DNA from: Methanoregula boonei 6A8
GTDB lineage: Archaea > Halobacteriota > Methanomicrobia > Methanomicrobiales > Methanospirillaceae
Assembly (NCBI RefSeq): GCF_000017625.1
Contig: NC_009712.1
Span: 2,232,001 to 2,296,000 of the forward strand
Direction: 5' to 3'
Length of the DNA: 64,000 bases
Positions within the stretch are counted from its first letter, which is position 1; each line of letters starts with the position of its first letter. The position numbers and the translations under genes are program-made. Below are positions 46,872 to 55,111 of this stretch, piece by piece. The notes below the pieces were generated by a model that was not told where the DNA came from, made no database searches, and worked only from the letters and a program-made list of their open reading frames with translations.

Positions 46872-48530
46872 TTATCTTTCCAGGCGCAGCTTCAGGAAGA
46901 TGACGTGATAGATCGCATAGAACCCGCAAAGCACGGCAGCAGTATAGCCAAGGACAGCGATCCATATGACCTCTTTTGGCATGGCTACCGGTGAAGCCTG
47001 CAGCACCAGCGATGACCCGACGACAAGGGCGGCCACAACAAGGCCGATCATGATCTTGTCGCTTGCCCGGTCCAGCGCCATCTGGAGTTTCTTTAAATCA
47101 GTATCAACCACTTCGAGCCGGATTGTCCCTGTCGACAGGCGCTTGAGCATCAGGTTAACGTTCCTTGGCAGATCAAAGGCCGCATCCACAGCCTCAAGAA
47201 GCGAGTTGGACGCCCGCTTCATGTAGCCGGCGGAGAGCACGTTCGAATCCGCCAGTTTGCGCAGGTAGGGGGTAATCTCCCCGCCGAAACTGAACTGGGG
47301 GTCGAGCCGGACCGCCACATCAAAGACCATGACCAGTGTCTTTAACAGGAGCATCAGGCTCATGGGCACCTTGAGGCTGTAGCGCCGCATCACTTCGGTG
47401 AGCTCGTTTATCATCAGGCCGAAATTGAACTGGGCAATCTCATCCCCGCCGCCGAAATCGTGCAGCATGATATACAGGTCGTCACGGAGTGCCTCGCGGC
47501 TCTCCTCGGCCACAAAAATCCCAAAGCCCTCGAGCGTCTTTAGGATCATATCGACATCATCAGTGGTCAGGGCAAAAAGGAGGTTGACGAAGAGCTGCTT
47601 TTTCTCAGGGCGCAACACCCCGACGATACCGAAGTCCAGAAAGACCAGGTCCCCCATTTCAGAAATGAGAAGGTTGCCGGGATGAGGATCTCCATGGTAA
47701 AATCCGTCCTCGAAGATCATCTTCAGGTACGCATTGAAGCCCCGGACCGCAATATCGTGCGGATCACATCCCTGCGCCGTAATCGCTTCAACATTGTCGA
47801 TCCGCACACCCTTGATAAATTCCATGACGAGAAGACGGGATGAGGAATACTCCCAGTAGATCTTGGGGAAGTGGATACCCGGTACATCCCGGAAGTTGCG
47901 TGCCATCCGCTCTGAGTTCCGGCCATCGCGGGTAAAGTCCAGTTCCTTTCGGATCTGGGTGGCAAAGTCCTGGACAAGGCCCGTGGGGTTGTACATCCGG
48001 CTCTCCGGGAAGACCGATTCTATCCGTTCTGCCATGGACTGGAGGATGGCAAGATCGGTCTCGATGATCTCGGGGATCCCGGGGCGCTGGACCTTGAGGG
48101 CAACCACAGTGCCATCCTTAAGGACTGCACGGTGGACCTGCCCAATCGATGCAGATGCAACCGGCGCCTCGTCGATCTCGGCAAACCAGTCCTCCAGGTT
48201 CGGGCAGGACTGGTGGATCACCGCGAGAACTTCAGAGAAGGGCAGGGGTTTTGCATGATCCTGGAGTTTCTTGAGCTGCTCGATGAGCTCCGGGGGGAAG
48301 ATCTCCGTTCTCGTGCTCATGATCTGGCCGAACTTCACAAAAGTGGGCCCGAGATCCTCAAGGGCTAAGCGTACCCGCTCGTACACCGTAGACTGGTCCG
48401 GCTGTTTTTCTTCTGTACCCGGGAGGCGGAAACGGGTCTTTCCCGGGAAGGCTTTCTCCAGTGCAATACCAAAACCGTACTTCCACAGGATATCGACGAT
48501 CTGCGCATACCGCCGGATACGGGTGACCAT
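46872..48530 (-). CDS. UbiB/ABC1-family atypical kinase
   Basis: The protein is 552 residues. ABC1-kinase signatures are FVKFGQIMSTR (KxGQ), the Ala-rich/Ser loop PVASASIGQVHRA, catalytic-like VALKVQRP, HGDPHPGNLLI and LDFGIVG. Two helices at the C terminus (about 500-545) anchor it to the membrane. Bacterial and mitochondrial relatives support ubiquinone synthesis; methanogens of this order have no ubiquinone, so a lipid-related role is more likely (inference). Confidence 0.92.
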   Translation of the reverse strand: MVTRIRRYAQIVDILWKYGFGIALEKAFPGKTRFRLPGTEEKQPDQSTVYERVRLALEDLGPTFVKFGQIMSTRTEIFPPELIEQLKKLQDHAKPLPFSEVLAVIHQSCPNLEDWFAEIDEAPVASASIGQVHRAVLKDGTVVALKVQRPGIPEIIETDLAILQSMAERIESVFPESRMYNPTGLVQDFATQIRKELDFTRDGRNSERMARNFRDVPGIHFPKIYWEYSSSRLLVMEFIKGVRIDNVEAITAQGCDPHDIAVRGFNAYLKMIFEDGFYHGDPHPGNLLISEMGDLVFLDFGIVGVLRPEKKQLFVNLLFALTTDDVDMILKTLEGFGIFVAEESREALRDDLYIMLHDFGGGDEIAQFNFGLMINELTEVMRRYSLKVPMSLMLLLKTLVMVFDVAVRLDPQFSFGGEITPYLRKLADSNVLSAGYMKRASNSLLEAVDAAFDLPRNVNLMLKRLSTGTIRLEVVDTDLKKLQMALDRASDKIMIGLVVAALVVGSSLVLQASPVAMPKEVIWIAVLGYTAAVLCGFYAIYHVIFLKLRLER

Positions 48531-48641
48531 GGATACAGTTTGGCAGTGGGGATACTTAACACTGGCTTATCATGAGGCCGGCTGTATGGCTGTCGGATTA
48601 AAAGAGAGATCAAAAAAGAGCGGCCGTAGTGGCTATCATGA

Positions 48642-49886
48642 CTACGACGATTTGGAAAAGATCACGATCCGGTTTGTGTTGGTGCCGGACCGGTTGTTCC
48701 CAACGCCCCAGATATGCGACGTTTTCGAGAAATTCTGCTGGTTGATGAGGACACCCTCGCACCGGAACCCTGCAGAGATGCCCAGAGGTATCACGTGCTC
48801 TTCGAGCCGTACCGTCTTTTTCCGTACCTCGCCTACCTCGAATGCCACATACCCCCCCGGGGCAGTAATCCGGAACAGCTCAAAAAACACGGCACCCATG
48901 ACCGTTTCCCAGTCAGCAATAGTCCGTGCCATGGTGATCGTATGACCGATGGCATCTTCGTCAAGGCCGCAGAACCAGCACCGGAGCCAGTTGTCCTCCC
49001 GGTACTGGACGATATCGAGAAACGGCGGTGAAGTGACGGTAAGCCGGACTGCACCTGAGGGAATCCCCGGTGTTGATCGGGCATCCCCGGTCAAAAACCG
49101 GGCATCTGGAGCAACGCGGGAAAGGTTTGCATAATCCTCCAAGGACAGTCCGCCAACAAGGCTCTTTGTCTTGTGCACGATGCGCCGGTGGGTGTCGCGG
49201 TACTCCGGTACCTGGTTTCGTTTCCGGTTGATCCGTTCCTGGCTCCTCGGGGAGACCGCCTGGTTGGGAGGAAGGGTGTACACCGAGAAGAACCCGCTCG
49301 AATGACCGGTCAGACGGTTGGTAGCCACCATCGCGATCCATCGATCCACGGTATCAGCAGTGCCATCCTCTTTTCGCCCGAGCAGGTACCGACGCAATGC
49401 GACGATCTCCCGCTCGGTATCCGGGTGGTAGAACATGGAAAGATCGCGGTCGGCCCGGTCCCCGTCCCGGGGAATTGTTTCGAGCCTTTCGGCCACGTCC
49501 CTGACTGTGGGTGGGGTGAACCGGGGCTCGGCAAGAACCCGGGAGAGCGGGTTTGCATCGTTTGCAATAACCTTTCGGCCACGGAGCCCCGCTTCAATCG
49601 CGGTTGTCCCCCTCCCACTGAAAGGATCATATATAATATCGCATTTCCTGGTGAGCAGATCAATAAAAAAACCGGGCAACTGGGGCTTGAAGCAGGCCCG
49701 GTACGAGATCTCATGCAGAGAGCTGGCCTGACGCTGGCGCGATGTCCAGAACTCGCCGGTATACTGACGAATGTGGAGCGGGCCGGCGCACTCTTCCTCG
49801 CACACCGGATCTCCTGACGGTCCGCGGAATCCTGCAAGGTATGTGTGGAACGCAGGGGGGCTGCTGTTTTTGGACCGTCCGCTCAT
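48642..49886 (-). CDS. Site-specific DNA methyltransferase, permuted motif order
   Basis: About 414 residues. SAM motif DPFSGRGTTAIEA lies near residue 87, and the catalytic TSPPFLDIVQY near 285, with about 190 residues between them. Amino-methyl (N6-A or N4-C) enzymes usually order these either way; the I-to-IV order with a large middle part is of the alpha/zeta-type layout. SRQRQASSLHEISYR before motif I suits this group. It has GTG (49895) and ATG (49886) start options. No restriction gene lies nearby, so it looks like an orphan methylase. Confidence 0.85.
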   Translation of the reverse strand: MSGRSKNSSPPAFHTYLAGFRGPSGDPVCEEECAGPLHIRQYTGEFWTSRQRQASSLHEISYRACFKPQLPGFFIDLLTRKCDIIYDPFSGRGTTAIEAGLRGRKVIANDANPLSRVLAEPRFTPPTVRDVAERLETIPRDGDRADRDLSMFYHPDTEREIVALRRYLLGRKEDGTADTVDRWIAMVATNRLTGHSSGFFSVYTLPPNQAVSPRSQERINRKRNQVPEYRDTHRRIVHKTKSLVGGLSLEDYANLSRVAPDARFLTGDARSTPGIPSGAVRLTVTSPPFLDIVQYREDNWLRCWFCGLDEDAIGHTITMARTIADWETVMGAVFFELFRITAPGGYVAFEVGEVRKKTVRLEEHVIPLGISAGFRCEGVLINQQNFSKTSHIWGVGNNRSGTNTNRIVIFSKSS

Positions 49887-49986
49887 CGCAATCACTTCCG
49901 CTGCATACCGGTGGGGGGGATAATCGTATATCTCCTGTGCTTCCTGTACGAAAGAGGGAAAAAACCTGTGCAGTCCTCACATGCGG

Positions 49987-50181
49987 TCAGGCTAAGGAGA
50001 GATCCTCATCAAAATAGTGCTCTTCGATTCCTTTGAGGGGCAGCTTGCGTATGTAATCATAGGACCGGGCAATAATCTGTGCCAGCTGCTCGGCATTCGG
50101 GTGGCCGGCAACCCACTTCTCGATCTCGGTCACGCTCGGAAAGTGATCGGTGTACTTATAGTAACCGGAATTTTCTTCCAC
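49987..50181 (-). CDS. Small hypothetical protein
   Basis: The 64-residue protein has sequence VTEIEKWVAGHPNAEQLAQI and a second amphipathic helix YDYIRKLPLKGIEEHYFDED, ending acidic. It probably forms a small alpha-helical protein. The start is GTG at 50181. A hairpin-like repeat straddles the start codon. A/T-rich TATA-like sequence lies about 30-40 bases ahead. It follows the methyltransferase gene's start region. No family recognised. Confidence 0.5.
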   Translation of the reverse strand: MEENSGYYKYTDHFPSVTEIEKWVAGHPNAEQLAQIIARSYDYIRKLPLKGIEEHYFDEDLSLA

Positions 50182-50460
50182 GCAAGAATATCCGGTATAT
50201 TGTTATTAAAATATTATGGATTTGACTTCACCGGGTTTTCCAAAAAGAGACAGACCTCACCAGAATACGGTAAGGGGGCATGCAGGCCGGGCTTTTTTTT
50301 TTTAAACCCGGACAGCGTTACGTTAGCTTTTTCCGGAACCAATACCCCTTCCCGCACAAGCACAGGGCCGGGGCGATCTTTTTTGCGATCGAGAGGTCCG
50401 ACCATTTTTTTTAAAGGACCACACAATGGGGGAGGGGGGCTACCTCCGATCCCGCTGTAA

Positions 50461-50507
50461 GATTGGTCGCCCCGACCAATTCCGGAATTGATCGGTCCGG
50501 CTCATTT
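50461..50507. repeat. Palindromic repeat, copy 1
   Basis: It holds the hairpin ATTGGTCG-CCC-CGACCAAT (50462-50480) followed by CCGGA-N9-TCCGG (50482-50500). About three quarters of its bases match copy 2 at 50581-50627. Confidence 0.7.
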
Positions 50508-50514
50508 CAGAAGC

Positions 50515-50527
50515 GATCGGACCGATC
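50515..50527. repeat. Palindrome GATCGG-A-CCGATC
   Basis: Perfect odd palindrome, the reverse complement of the one at 50610-50622. Confidence 0.7.
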
Positions 50528-50544
50528 ACTCCGCTTTACCTGAA

Positions 50545-50578
50545 CTTCCAGTAGAAGCACATGTGGAGATACTGGAAG
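50545..50578. repeat. Nine-pair inverted repeat
   Basis: CTTCCAGTA and TACTGGAAG with a 16-base loop that contains the palindrome CACATGTG. It lies between the two copies of the palindromic repeat. Confidence 0.7.
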
Positions 50579-50580
50579 AA

Positions 50581-50627
50581 AAGAGGTCGCCCCGACCGAT
50601 TTTGAAATCGATCGGTCCGATCAATTT
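50581..50627. repeat. Palindromic repeat, copy 2
   Basis: It contains GGTCG-CCC-CGACC (50585-50597), CGATTT-TG-AAATCG (50597-50610) and GATCGG-T-CCGATC (50610-50622) back to back. Confidence 0.7.
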
Positions 50628-50801
50628 TGTTGAGGAGGGGTTCGTGGGAGGAGGGGGGTGACCAATTTTTTTTGCGCTGGGGGGGCGATCATGTCCCGGA
50701 ATTGCCAGCTCGCGATCCGATCTTTTTTTAAGATCATCAGGGTTCGCGAAGGTTTTTGAAGACCGGAGCCCCGGGTATCACAAAAAAGGGTACCGAAGAG
50801 A

Positions 50802-52706
50802 TCAGGTGTGGGTAAAGTAGGCCCGGACACCGCTCTCTGTCACGGCATCGATTCGTGCAAAGGCAATCCGTTCGAACTGCACAACCTTCCCGACCTCGGT
50901 TGTTACTGCGGGTTCGCAGGCGCCCTTCATTTCCCCATCCTGCGTGAGGAGGGTGCAGGGTACAAAAGACTGTGCCGGCAGCCACTGGATGATCCGGGCC
51001 TTTGCAGCACGGGCATCGGCTAGCGAGTCCCCGCCATACGAGAATGAGGGCGTCTCGCCATCCCATGTAATATTCACGTTGAAGAGGTCTTTTAACCGTA
51101 ACATCGTTATCTCGCGTTTTGGTTCGTACTTGCGAGGAACTAATTTTCTATCGTTTAACGAAGATGATAATGAACCTTCAAGTTTTGGTAGGTTGTCAGA
51201 GTGAACTGATTCCTTTTTCTCATTTATTGAAGTGATCGGCGAAACATTTTCAGAAGATATTTTGGCTTGAGGTGACTCATAGTCGCCTCCTTGGGAGATG
51301 TCATTGAGCGAGGAAACAATCACAGAAAATATTTCGGCACGCGGGATGAGGACGGTACCGGTAAATTCAAGGGTACGTGTTCCTTTCTCTTCGTGCCCCG
51401 GGTGGAGCATGGCGTGGGCTGTGTGGGCCGATGCCCCCGCGATCTTTGCCTCAAGCGGGTCCGGGACAAAGAAGTACCGGTTTGCCACCGGGTCAACGAT
51501 TTTTTTGTTCTCTGCGTACAGGTTGTCCCACGAAAACGAGATATCCACGTCGCCGATCCCAATAGCGATCATCGCATTCTTGACGGCATCGGGGCTGATA
51601 CCCCGCCGGGCAAGGGCACGGAGCGTACCAAGGTGGATGTCGTCCCAGCCGGTATACTTCCCTTCATCGATCCCCGCATGCATCTGAGAGGTCGAGAGCA
51701 CCACGCCCTCGATACCCATCCGGCCATAGTGCCGGTACACCGGGACTTTCCAGCCAAAATGGTCGTAGATGTAGCGCTGGCGTCTTGTGTTTGCGATGTG
51801 GTCTTTTCCCCGGATCACGTGCGTCACACCGAGCAGGTGGTCGTCGGCAACAACCGAGAAGTTCATCAGCGGGTAGACCCGGGCGTCCCCGATTTTGGGG
51901 TGGAGCGGGGCATCAAGGATCCGGAAGATCGGGTAGTCCCGCATTGCCGGGTCGGGGTTCAAAAGATCCGTCTTGACCCGGACCGAGGCTTCGCCCTCCT
52001 TAAATCCACCATTCAGCATCTTTTCCCAGAGCAAAAGCGCCGTCTCAACCGGCTGGTCGCGGCAGGGGCAGGCCTTTTTCGCATCTTTTAGCGCCTTGAA
52101 ATGCTCGTTCTCGCAGGTGCAGACATACGCCCCGCCCCGTTCAATGAGCTGTTTGCAGAGATCGTAATAGATGGGGAAGCGCTCGCTCTGGGTGACCGTC
52201 TCGGTGATCCCAAGACCCATCCACGCGATATCCTCCTTTACCATATCGTAGGCTTCGGGGTCAACGCGCTTGGGGTCCGTGTCTTCGATGCGGAGGATGT
52301 ACCGGCCGCCGTACTGCTTCACGTAGGCGTCATTGAGCGCCGCTGCCCGGGCATGGCCGATATGGAGCGGACCGGAGGGGTTGGGAGCAAACCGCATGAC
52401 CACGCCGTGTTCTGCGCCTTCAAGATCGGGGAGTACCTTTTTCTTCTCGTGCTTCTCGTGAAGTGCGGCAAACATTTCCGGAGAGAGAGACTGGAGTTTT
52501 GTCACCCGCTCTTCGGGAGAGAGGGCCGCGACATCCGCGATCGCGTCTTTTGCCGCTGCGGATACTTCCTTTGCCTGTTTGCGCAGTTCGGGATGTGCAC
52601 CCATCACCATACCGATAACCGCCCCGGCCTGCGGTACGCCACCGTGCCTGACCGCGTTCTGGAGTGCACACAGGAAAAGCGCGGCCTTTATCTCGTCCCC
52701 GGCCAT
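50802..52706 (-). CDS. gltX: Glutamyl-tRNA synthetase with an AT-rich in-frame insertion
   Basis: The 634-residue protein charges tRNA-Glu. The HIGH motif is in RFAPNPSGPLHIGHARAA (about 105-122) and a KMSKS-like VLSTSQMHAG (about 335). The C-terminal beta-barrel anticodon region has MLRLKDLFNVNI. The usual archaeal length is near 550-570; the excess is residues about 466-525, a polar Ser/Asn/Lys-rich segment beginning SSLNDISQGG and ending SSSLNDRKLVPRK, in DNA that is clearly more AT-rich than its surroundings. It disrupts a turn within the beta-barrel region but keeps the frame. The gene follows the idsA gene closely. Confidence 0.93.
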   Translation of the reverse strand: MAGDEIKAALFLCALQNAVRHGGVPQAGAVIGMVMGAHPELRKQAKEVSAAAKDAIADVAALSPEERVTKLQSLSPEMFAALHEKHEKKKVLPDLEGAEHGVVMRFAPNPSGPLHIGHARAAALNDAYVKQYGGRYILRIEDTDPKRVDPEAYDMVKEDIAWMGLGITETVTQSERFPIYYDLCKQLIERGGAYVCTCENEHFKALKDAKKACPCRDQPVETALLLWEKMLNGGFKEGEASVRVKTDLLNPDPAMRDYPIFRILDAPLHPKIGDARVYPLMNFSVVADDHLLGVTHVIRGKDHIANTRRQRYIYDHFGWKVPVYRHYGRMGIEGVVLSTSQMHAGIDEGKYTGWDDIHLGTLRALARRGISPDAVKNAMIAIGIGDVDISFSWDNLYAENKKIVDPVANRYFFVPDPLEAKIAGASAHTAHAMLHPGHEEKGTRTLEFTGTVLIPRAEIFSVIVSSLNDISQGGDYESPQAKISSENVSPITSINEKKESVHSDNLPKLEGSLSSSLNDRKLVPRKYEPKREITMLRLKDLFNVNITWDGETPSFSYGGDSLADARAAKARIIQWLPAQSFVPCTLLTQDGEMKGACEPAVTTEVGKVVQFERIAFARIDAVTESGVRAYFTHT

Positions 52707-52707
52707 C

Positions 52708-53673
52708 CTAGAAGCTCCGGGTCACAAAGAATTCGCCGACGTCCATGATGAGCTGGCGTTCCTTTGTCGGGGGGAGCACCATAAGCAGCCGGTTGCTGTC
52801 CGCCACAAGATCCGCCGCCTTCTTTTTGACTGCATCGATAACGCCCGCATCGGTCAGTTCCTGTATTGCGGCCTTAATATCGGCCGGTGAAAGCTCGTGC
52901 CGGTATTTCAGGAGATCCACGCCTTTTTGCCGGGCGATGATCATAACCAACGTCTGCTTGCCCTCGCGGAGATCGGAGCCCTGATCCTTGCCGCTCTTCT
53001 CCGTGGGGGTGAGAAGGTCGATGAGGTCGTCCTGAATCTGGAACGCGATGCCGGTGTTGAGCCCGAACTGGTACAGGGCCCTGATCTGCTCCGGGTTTCC
53101 TCCCGCAAGGGTACCGCCGATGGCTGCCGCTGCCGCGTAGAGCACGCCGGTCTTTTTTGCAACCATTGCCATGTATTCCTCCTCGGTCACATCGGCCCGG
53201 TGCTCAAAGGACATGTCCTGGTGCTGGCCTTCGCAGATATCGGCGCAGGCGCGGGCAAGCAGGGCAACCGCCTGTACCTTGGGGCCTTCGTCCGCCTTTG
53301 ACTGGCAGATGAACTCGAAGGCCCGGGCGTACAGGACATCCCCGGCAAGGATGCCGGTGGGCATGTCCCACTTGGTGTGGACCGTGGGCACCCCCCGCCG
53401 GAGCGAGTCCCCGTCCATGATATCGTCATGGATCAGGGTGAAGGTGTGGGTAACTTCGAGCGCCAGTGCCGCCGGCATGACATCCTTTGAACTGCCGTGC
53501 CGGATGGCATCTGCCGAGAGCATGACAACTGCCGGGCGCAGCCTCTTTCCCCCCGCGGAAAGGAGGTGGGCCGATGCCCGGTCGAGCTCCCCACCGGCAT
53601 GAGTGAAGTTCTTCTCGATCATGCCATCGATCTGCTGTGCAACCGATTTTAAGTAGGCGGATAGGTCGGACAT
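52708..53673 (-). CDS. idsA: Polyprenyl (geranylgeranyl) diphosphate synthase
   Basis: The enzyme condenses isopentenyl units into farnesyl/geranylgeranyl diphosphate for archaeal membrane lipids. The 321-residue protein has AGGKRLRPAVV, the first Asp-rich motif LIHDDIMDGD with RRG following, and the second IQDDLIDLL. Residues before the first Asp motif (VTHTFT) decide chain length. The ATG at 53673 gives MSDLSAYL; an ATG at 53685 is possible. It is coupled to gltX (two bases between) and follows the RNase J gene by 14 bases. Confidence 0.94.
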   Translation of the reverse strand: MSDLSAYLKSVAQQIDGMIEKNFTHAGGELDRASAHLLSAGGKRLRPAVVMLSADAIRHGSSKDVMPAALALEVTHTFTLIHDDIMDGDSLRRGVPTVHTKWDMPTGILAGDVLYARAFEFICQSKADEGPKVQAVALLARACADICEGQHQDMSFEHRADVTEEEYMAMVAKKTGVLYAAAAAIGGTLAGGNPEQIRALYQFGLNTGIAFQIQDDLIDLLTPTEKSGKDQGSDLREGKQTLVMIIARQKGVDLLKYRHELSPADIKAAIQELTDAGVIDAVKKKAADLVADSNRLLMVLPPTKERQLIMDVGEFFVTRSF

Positions 53674-53687
53674 GTCTGCTTCCATCT

Positions 53688-55025
53688 CTAGTTCAGTTTG
53701 AGCCGCTGGCCGTTTGACATGATATGGACGTCATTGCCCAACACATAGCCAAGATCCTTGGTGAACTCCGCATACGAGCCGGTCATCCTTATGTTCCCGT
53801 GGGCCGGGATGATGTGCTGCGGGTTTAAGAGGCTGACAAACTCGTAGTGGTCCTCACGGTACGCGTGACCACTCACGTGAAGGTCAGGGAAGAGCCGGGC
53901 GCCGGCCATCTTTAAGTGCGCCTCGACCATGTACCGCTGCCCGAAATTCATGGGGTTAGGGATCACGTTTGCCGAGAAGAGGATCTTGTCGCCCTTGGTG
54001 ATCTGATACGGCGTATCCCCGAGGGCAAGCCGGGTCAGGATAGAGCCCGGTTCCCCCTGATGGCCGGTGATGATGGGGAGGAACTTGCCCTTGCCTTCCT
54101 TCATTATCCGGCGCAGGGTCCGGTCTACCGTCCTGCGGTTCCCGAAGATACCCGTATCCTGCGGGAGCGAGACCATCTTCATCTGTTCGGCAGTGACCGC
54201 GTACTTTTCCATGGAACGGCCCAGAAGCACCGGTTTTCTCCCGATCTCGTGTGCGCACTCCGCAATGGTCTTGACACGTGCGATATGCGAGGAGAACGTA
54301 GAGACAATTAACGAGCTCTTGTCGTCCTCGTAACTGGTAATGACATCCCGCACCAGGTCGCGTGCGATCCGTTCGCTCGGGCACCGGCCGGGCCGGTCGA
54401 CATACGTGCTCTCTACGATGAGGGCAAGCACGCCTTCCTTTCCGATCTGGCGGAGCCGGGCAAAGTCCGGGGGTTCGCCGATGACCGGTGTCCGGTCAAG
54501 TTTGAAATCGCAGGCATAGACGATCGCACCGTGAGGGGTGTGGAGCACCGGTGTCACGGTATCGATAATCGAGTGCTGGGCCCGTACGAATTCGAGCACA
54601 AGATGCTGCGAGATCGTGTACCGCTGCCCGGGTTTGAGTGCGAAGAGCTTGTTGTTAACCCCGAACTTCTGTTCACCGGAGATCTGCTGCCGGATCAGTT
54701 CCGTCGCATACGGCGCGGCGATGATAGGCGCATTGTACCTGTGCGCAAGCTTCGGGATCGCCCCAATGTGGTCGAGGTGCCCGTGGGAACAGACAATCGC
54801 TTTTACGGTCCCTTCAACCGAGTTCATCATGGTGTCGTCTGGTATCGCCCCGATCTTGATCAGATCCAGGGAGTGCATATTCTCAAGCTCCGCATCCTCG
54901 TGGATCATGACCTGGTCCAAGCGGAGCCCCATGTCAAAAATGACAATCTCTTTGCCGCAGCGGACGGCGGTCATATTCCGCCCGACCTCGTCGTATCCGC
55001 CCACTGCAATAATTTCTATATCCAT
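53688..55025 (-). CDS. rnj: Archaeal RNase J (metallo-beta-lactamase/beta-CASP nuclease)
   Basis: The 445-residue protein is an RNA nuclease with metallo-beta-lactamase motifs CSHGHLDHIGAIP (zinc-binding) and DMGLRL, plus the beta-CASP Asp/His region (LIVSTFSSHIAR, GSILTRLA). The final motif is SGHAYREDH followed by IIPAHGNIRM. aRNase J degrades RNA 5' to 3'. The ATG at 55025 starts MDIEIIAVGGYDEVG; upstream codons to 55055 lack conservation. It lies between fni and idsA. Confidence 0.93.
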   Translation of the reverse strand: MDIEIIAVGGYDEVGRNMTAVRCGKEIVIFDMGLRLDQVMIHEDAELENMHSLDLIKIGAIPDDTMMNSVEGTVKAIVCSHGHLDHIGAIPKLAHRYNAPIIAAPYATELIRQQISGEQKFGVNNKLFALKPGQRYTISQHLVLEFVRAQHSIIDTVTPVLHTPHGAIVYACDFKLDRTPVIGEPPDFARLRQIGKEGVLALIVESTYVDRPGRCPSERIARDLVRDVITSYEDDKSSLIVSTFSSHIARVKTIAECAHEIGRKPVLLGRSMEKYAVTAEQMKMVSLPQDTGIFGNRRTVDRTLRRIMKEGKGKFLPIITGHQGEPGSILTRLALGDTPYQITKGDKILFSANVIPNPMNFGQRYMVEAHLKMAGARLFPDLHVSGHAYREDHYEFVSLLNPQHIIPAHGNIRMTGSYAEFTKDLGYVLGNDVHIMSNGQRLKLN

Positions 55026-55111
55026 GTTTTTCTCCTGTGTATGTAGAACTCGCAAAGGTCTTTTTTAACCTTCGTGATGTTGTTGTTGTCGTCAGTCAGG
55101 GTCCTCCTGCA

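Larger units (their letters stand above)
50182..50801. other. Intergenic region rich in inverted repeats
   Basis: About 620 bases without a supported gene. It contains many palindromes (listed separately), two 47-base near-copies 120 bases apart, poly-T tracts (50292-50303, 50404-50412, 50665-50674), and G-rich runs. It lies between the small hypothetical gene and the end of gltX, both on the minus strand, so it is downstream of gltX and upstream of the small gene. Confidence 0.6.

Noticed and set aside
48642-50181. Restriction-modification or defence island
   Set aside because: Only a methyltransferase and one small protein are present; no endonuclease, helicase, integrase or other defence gene was found.
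50461-50627. Reading the palindromic region as a CRISPR or a replication origin
   Set aside because: Repeat number and spacing do not fit a CRISPR array; no Orc1/Cdc6 gene or ORB-like element was seen nearby, so an origin cannot be supported.
51115-51315. GluRS insertion as an intein
   Set aside because: It is only about 60 residues and lacks the Cys/Ser start, block B TxxH and the HN-C/S end of inteins.
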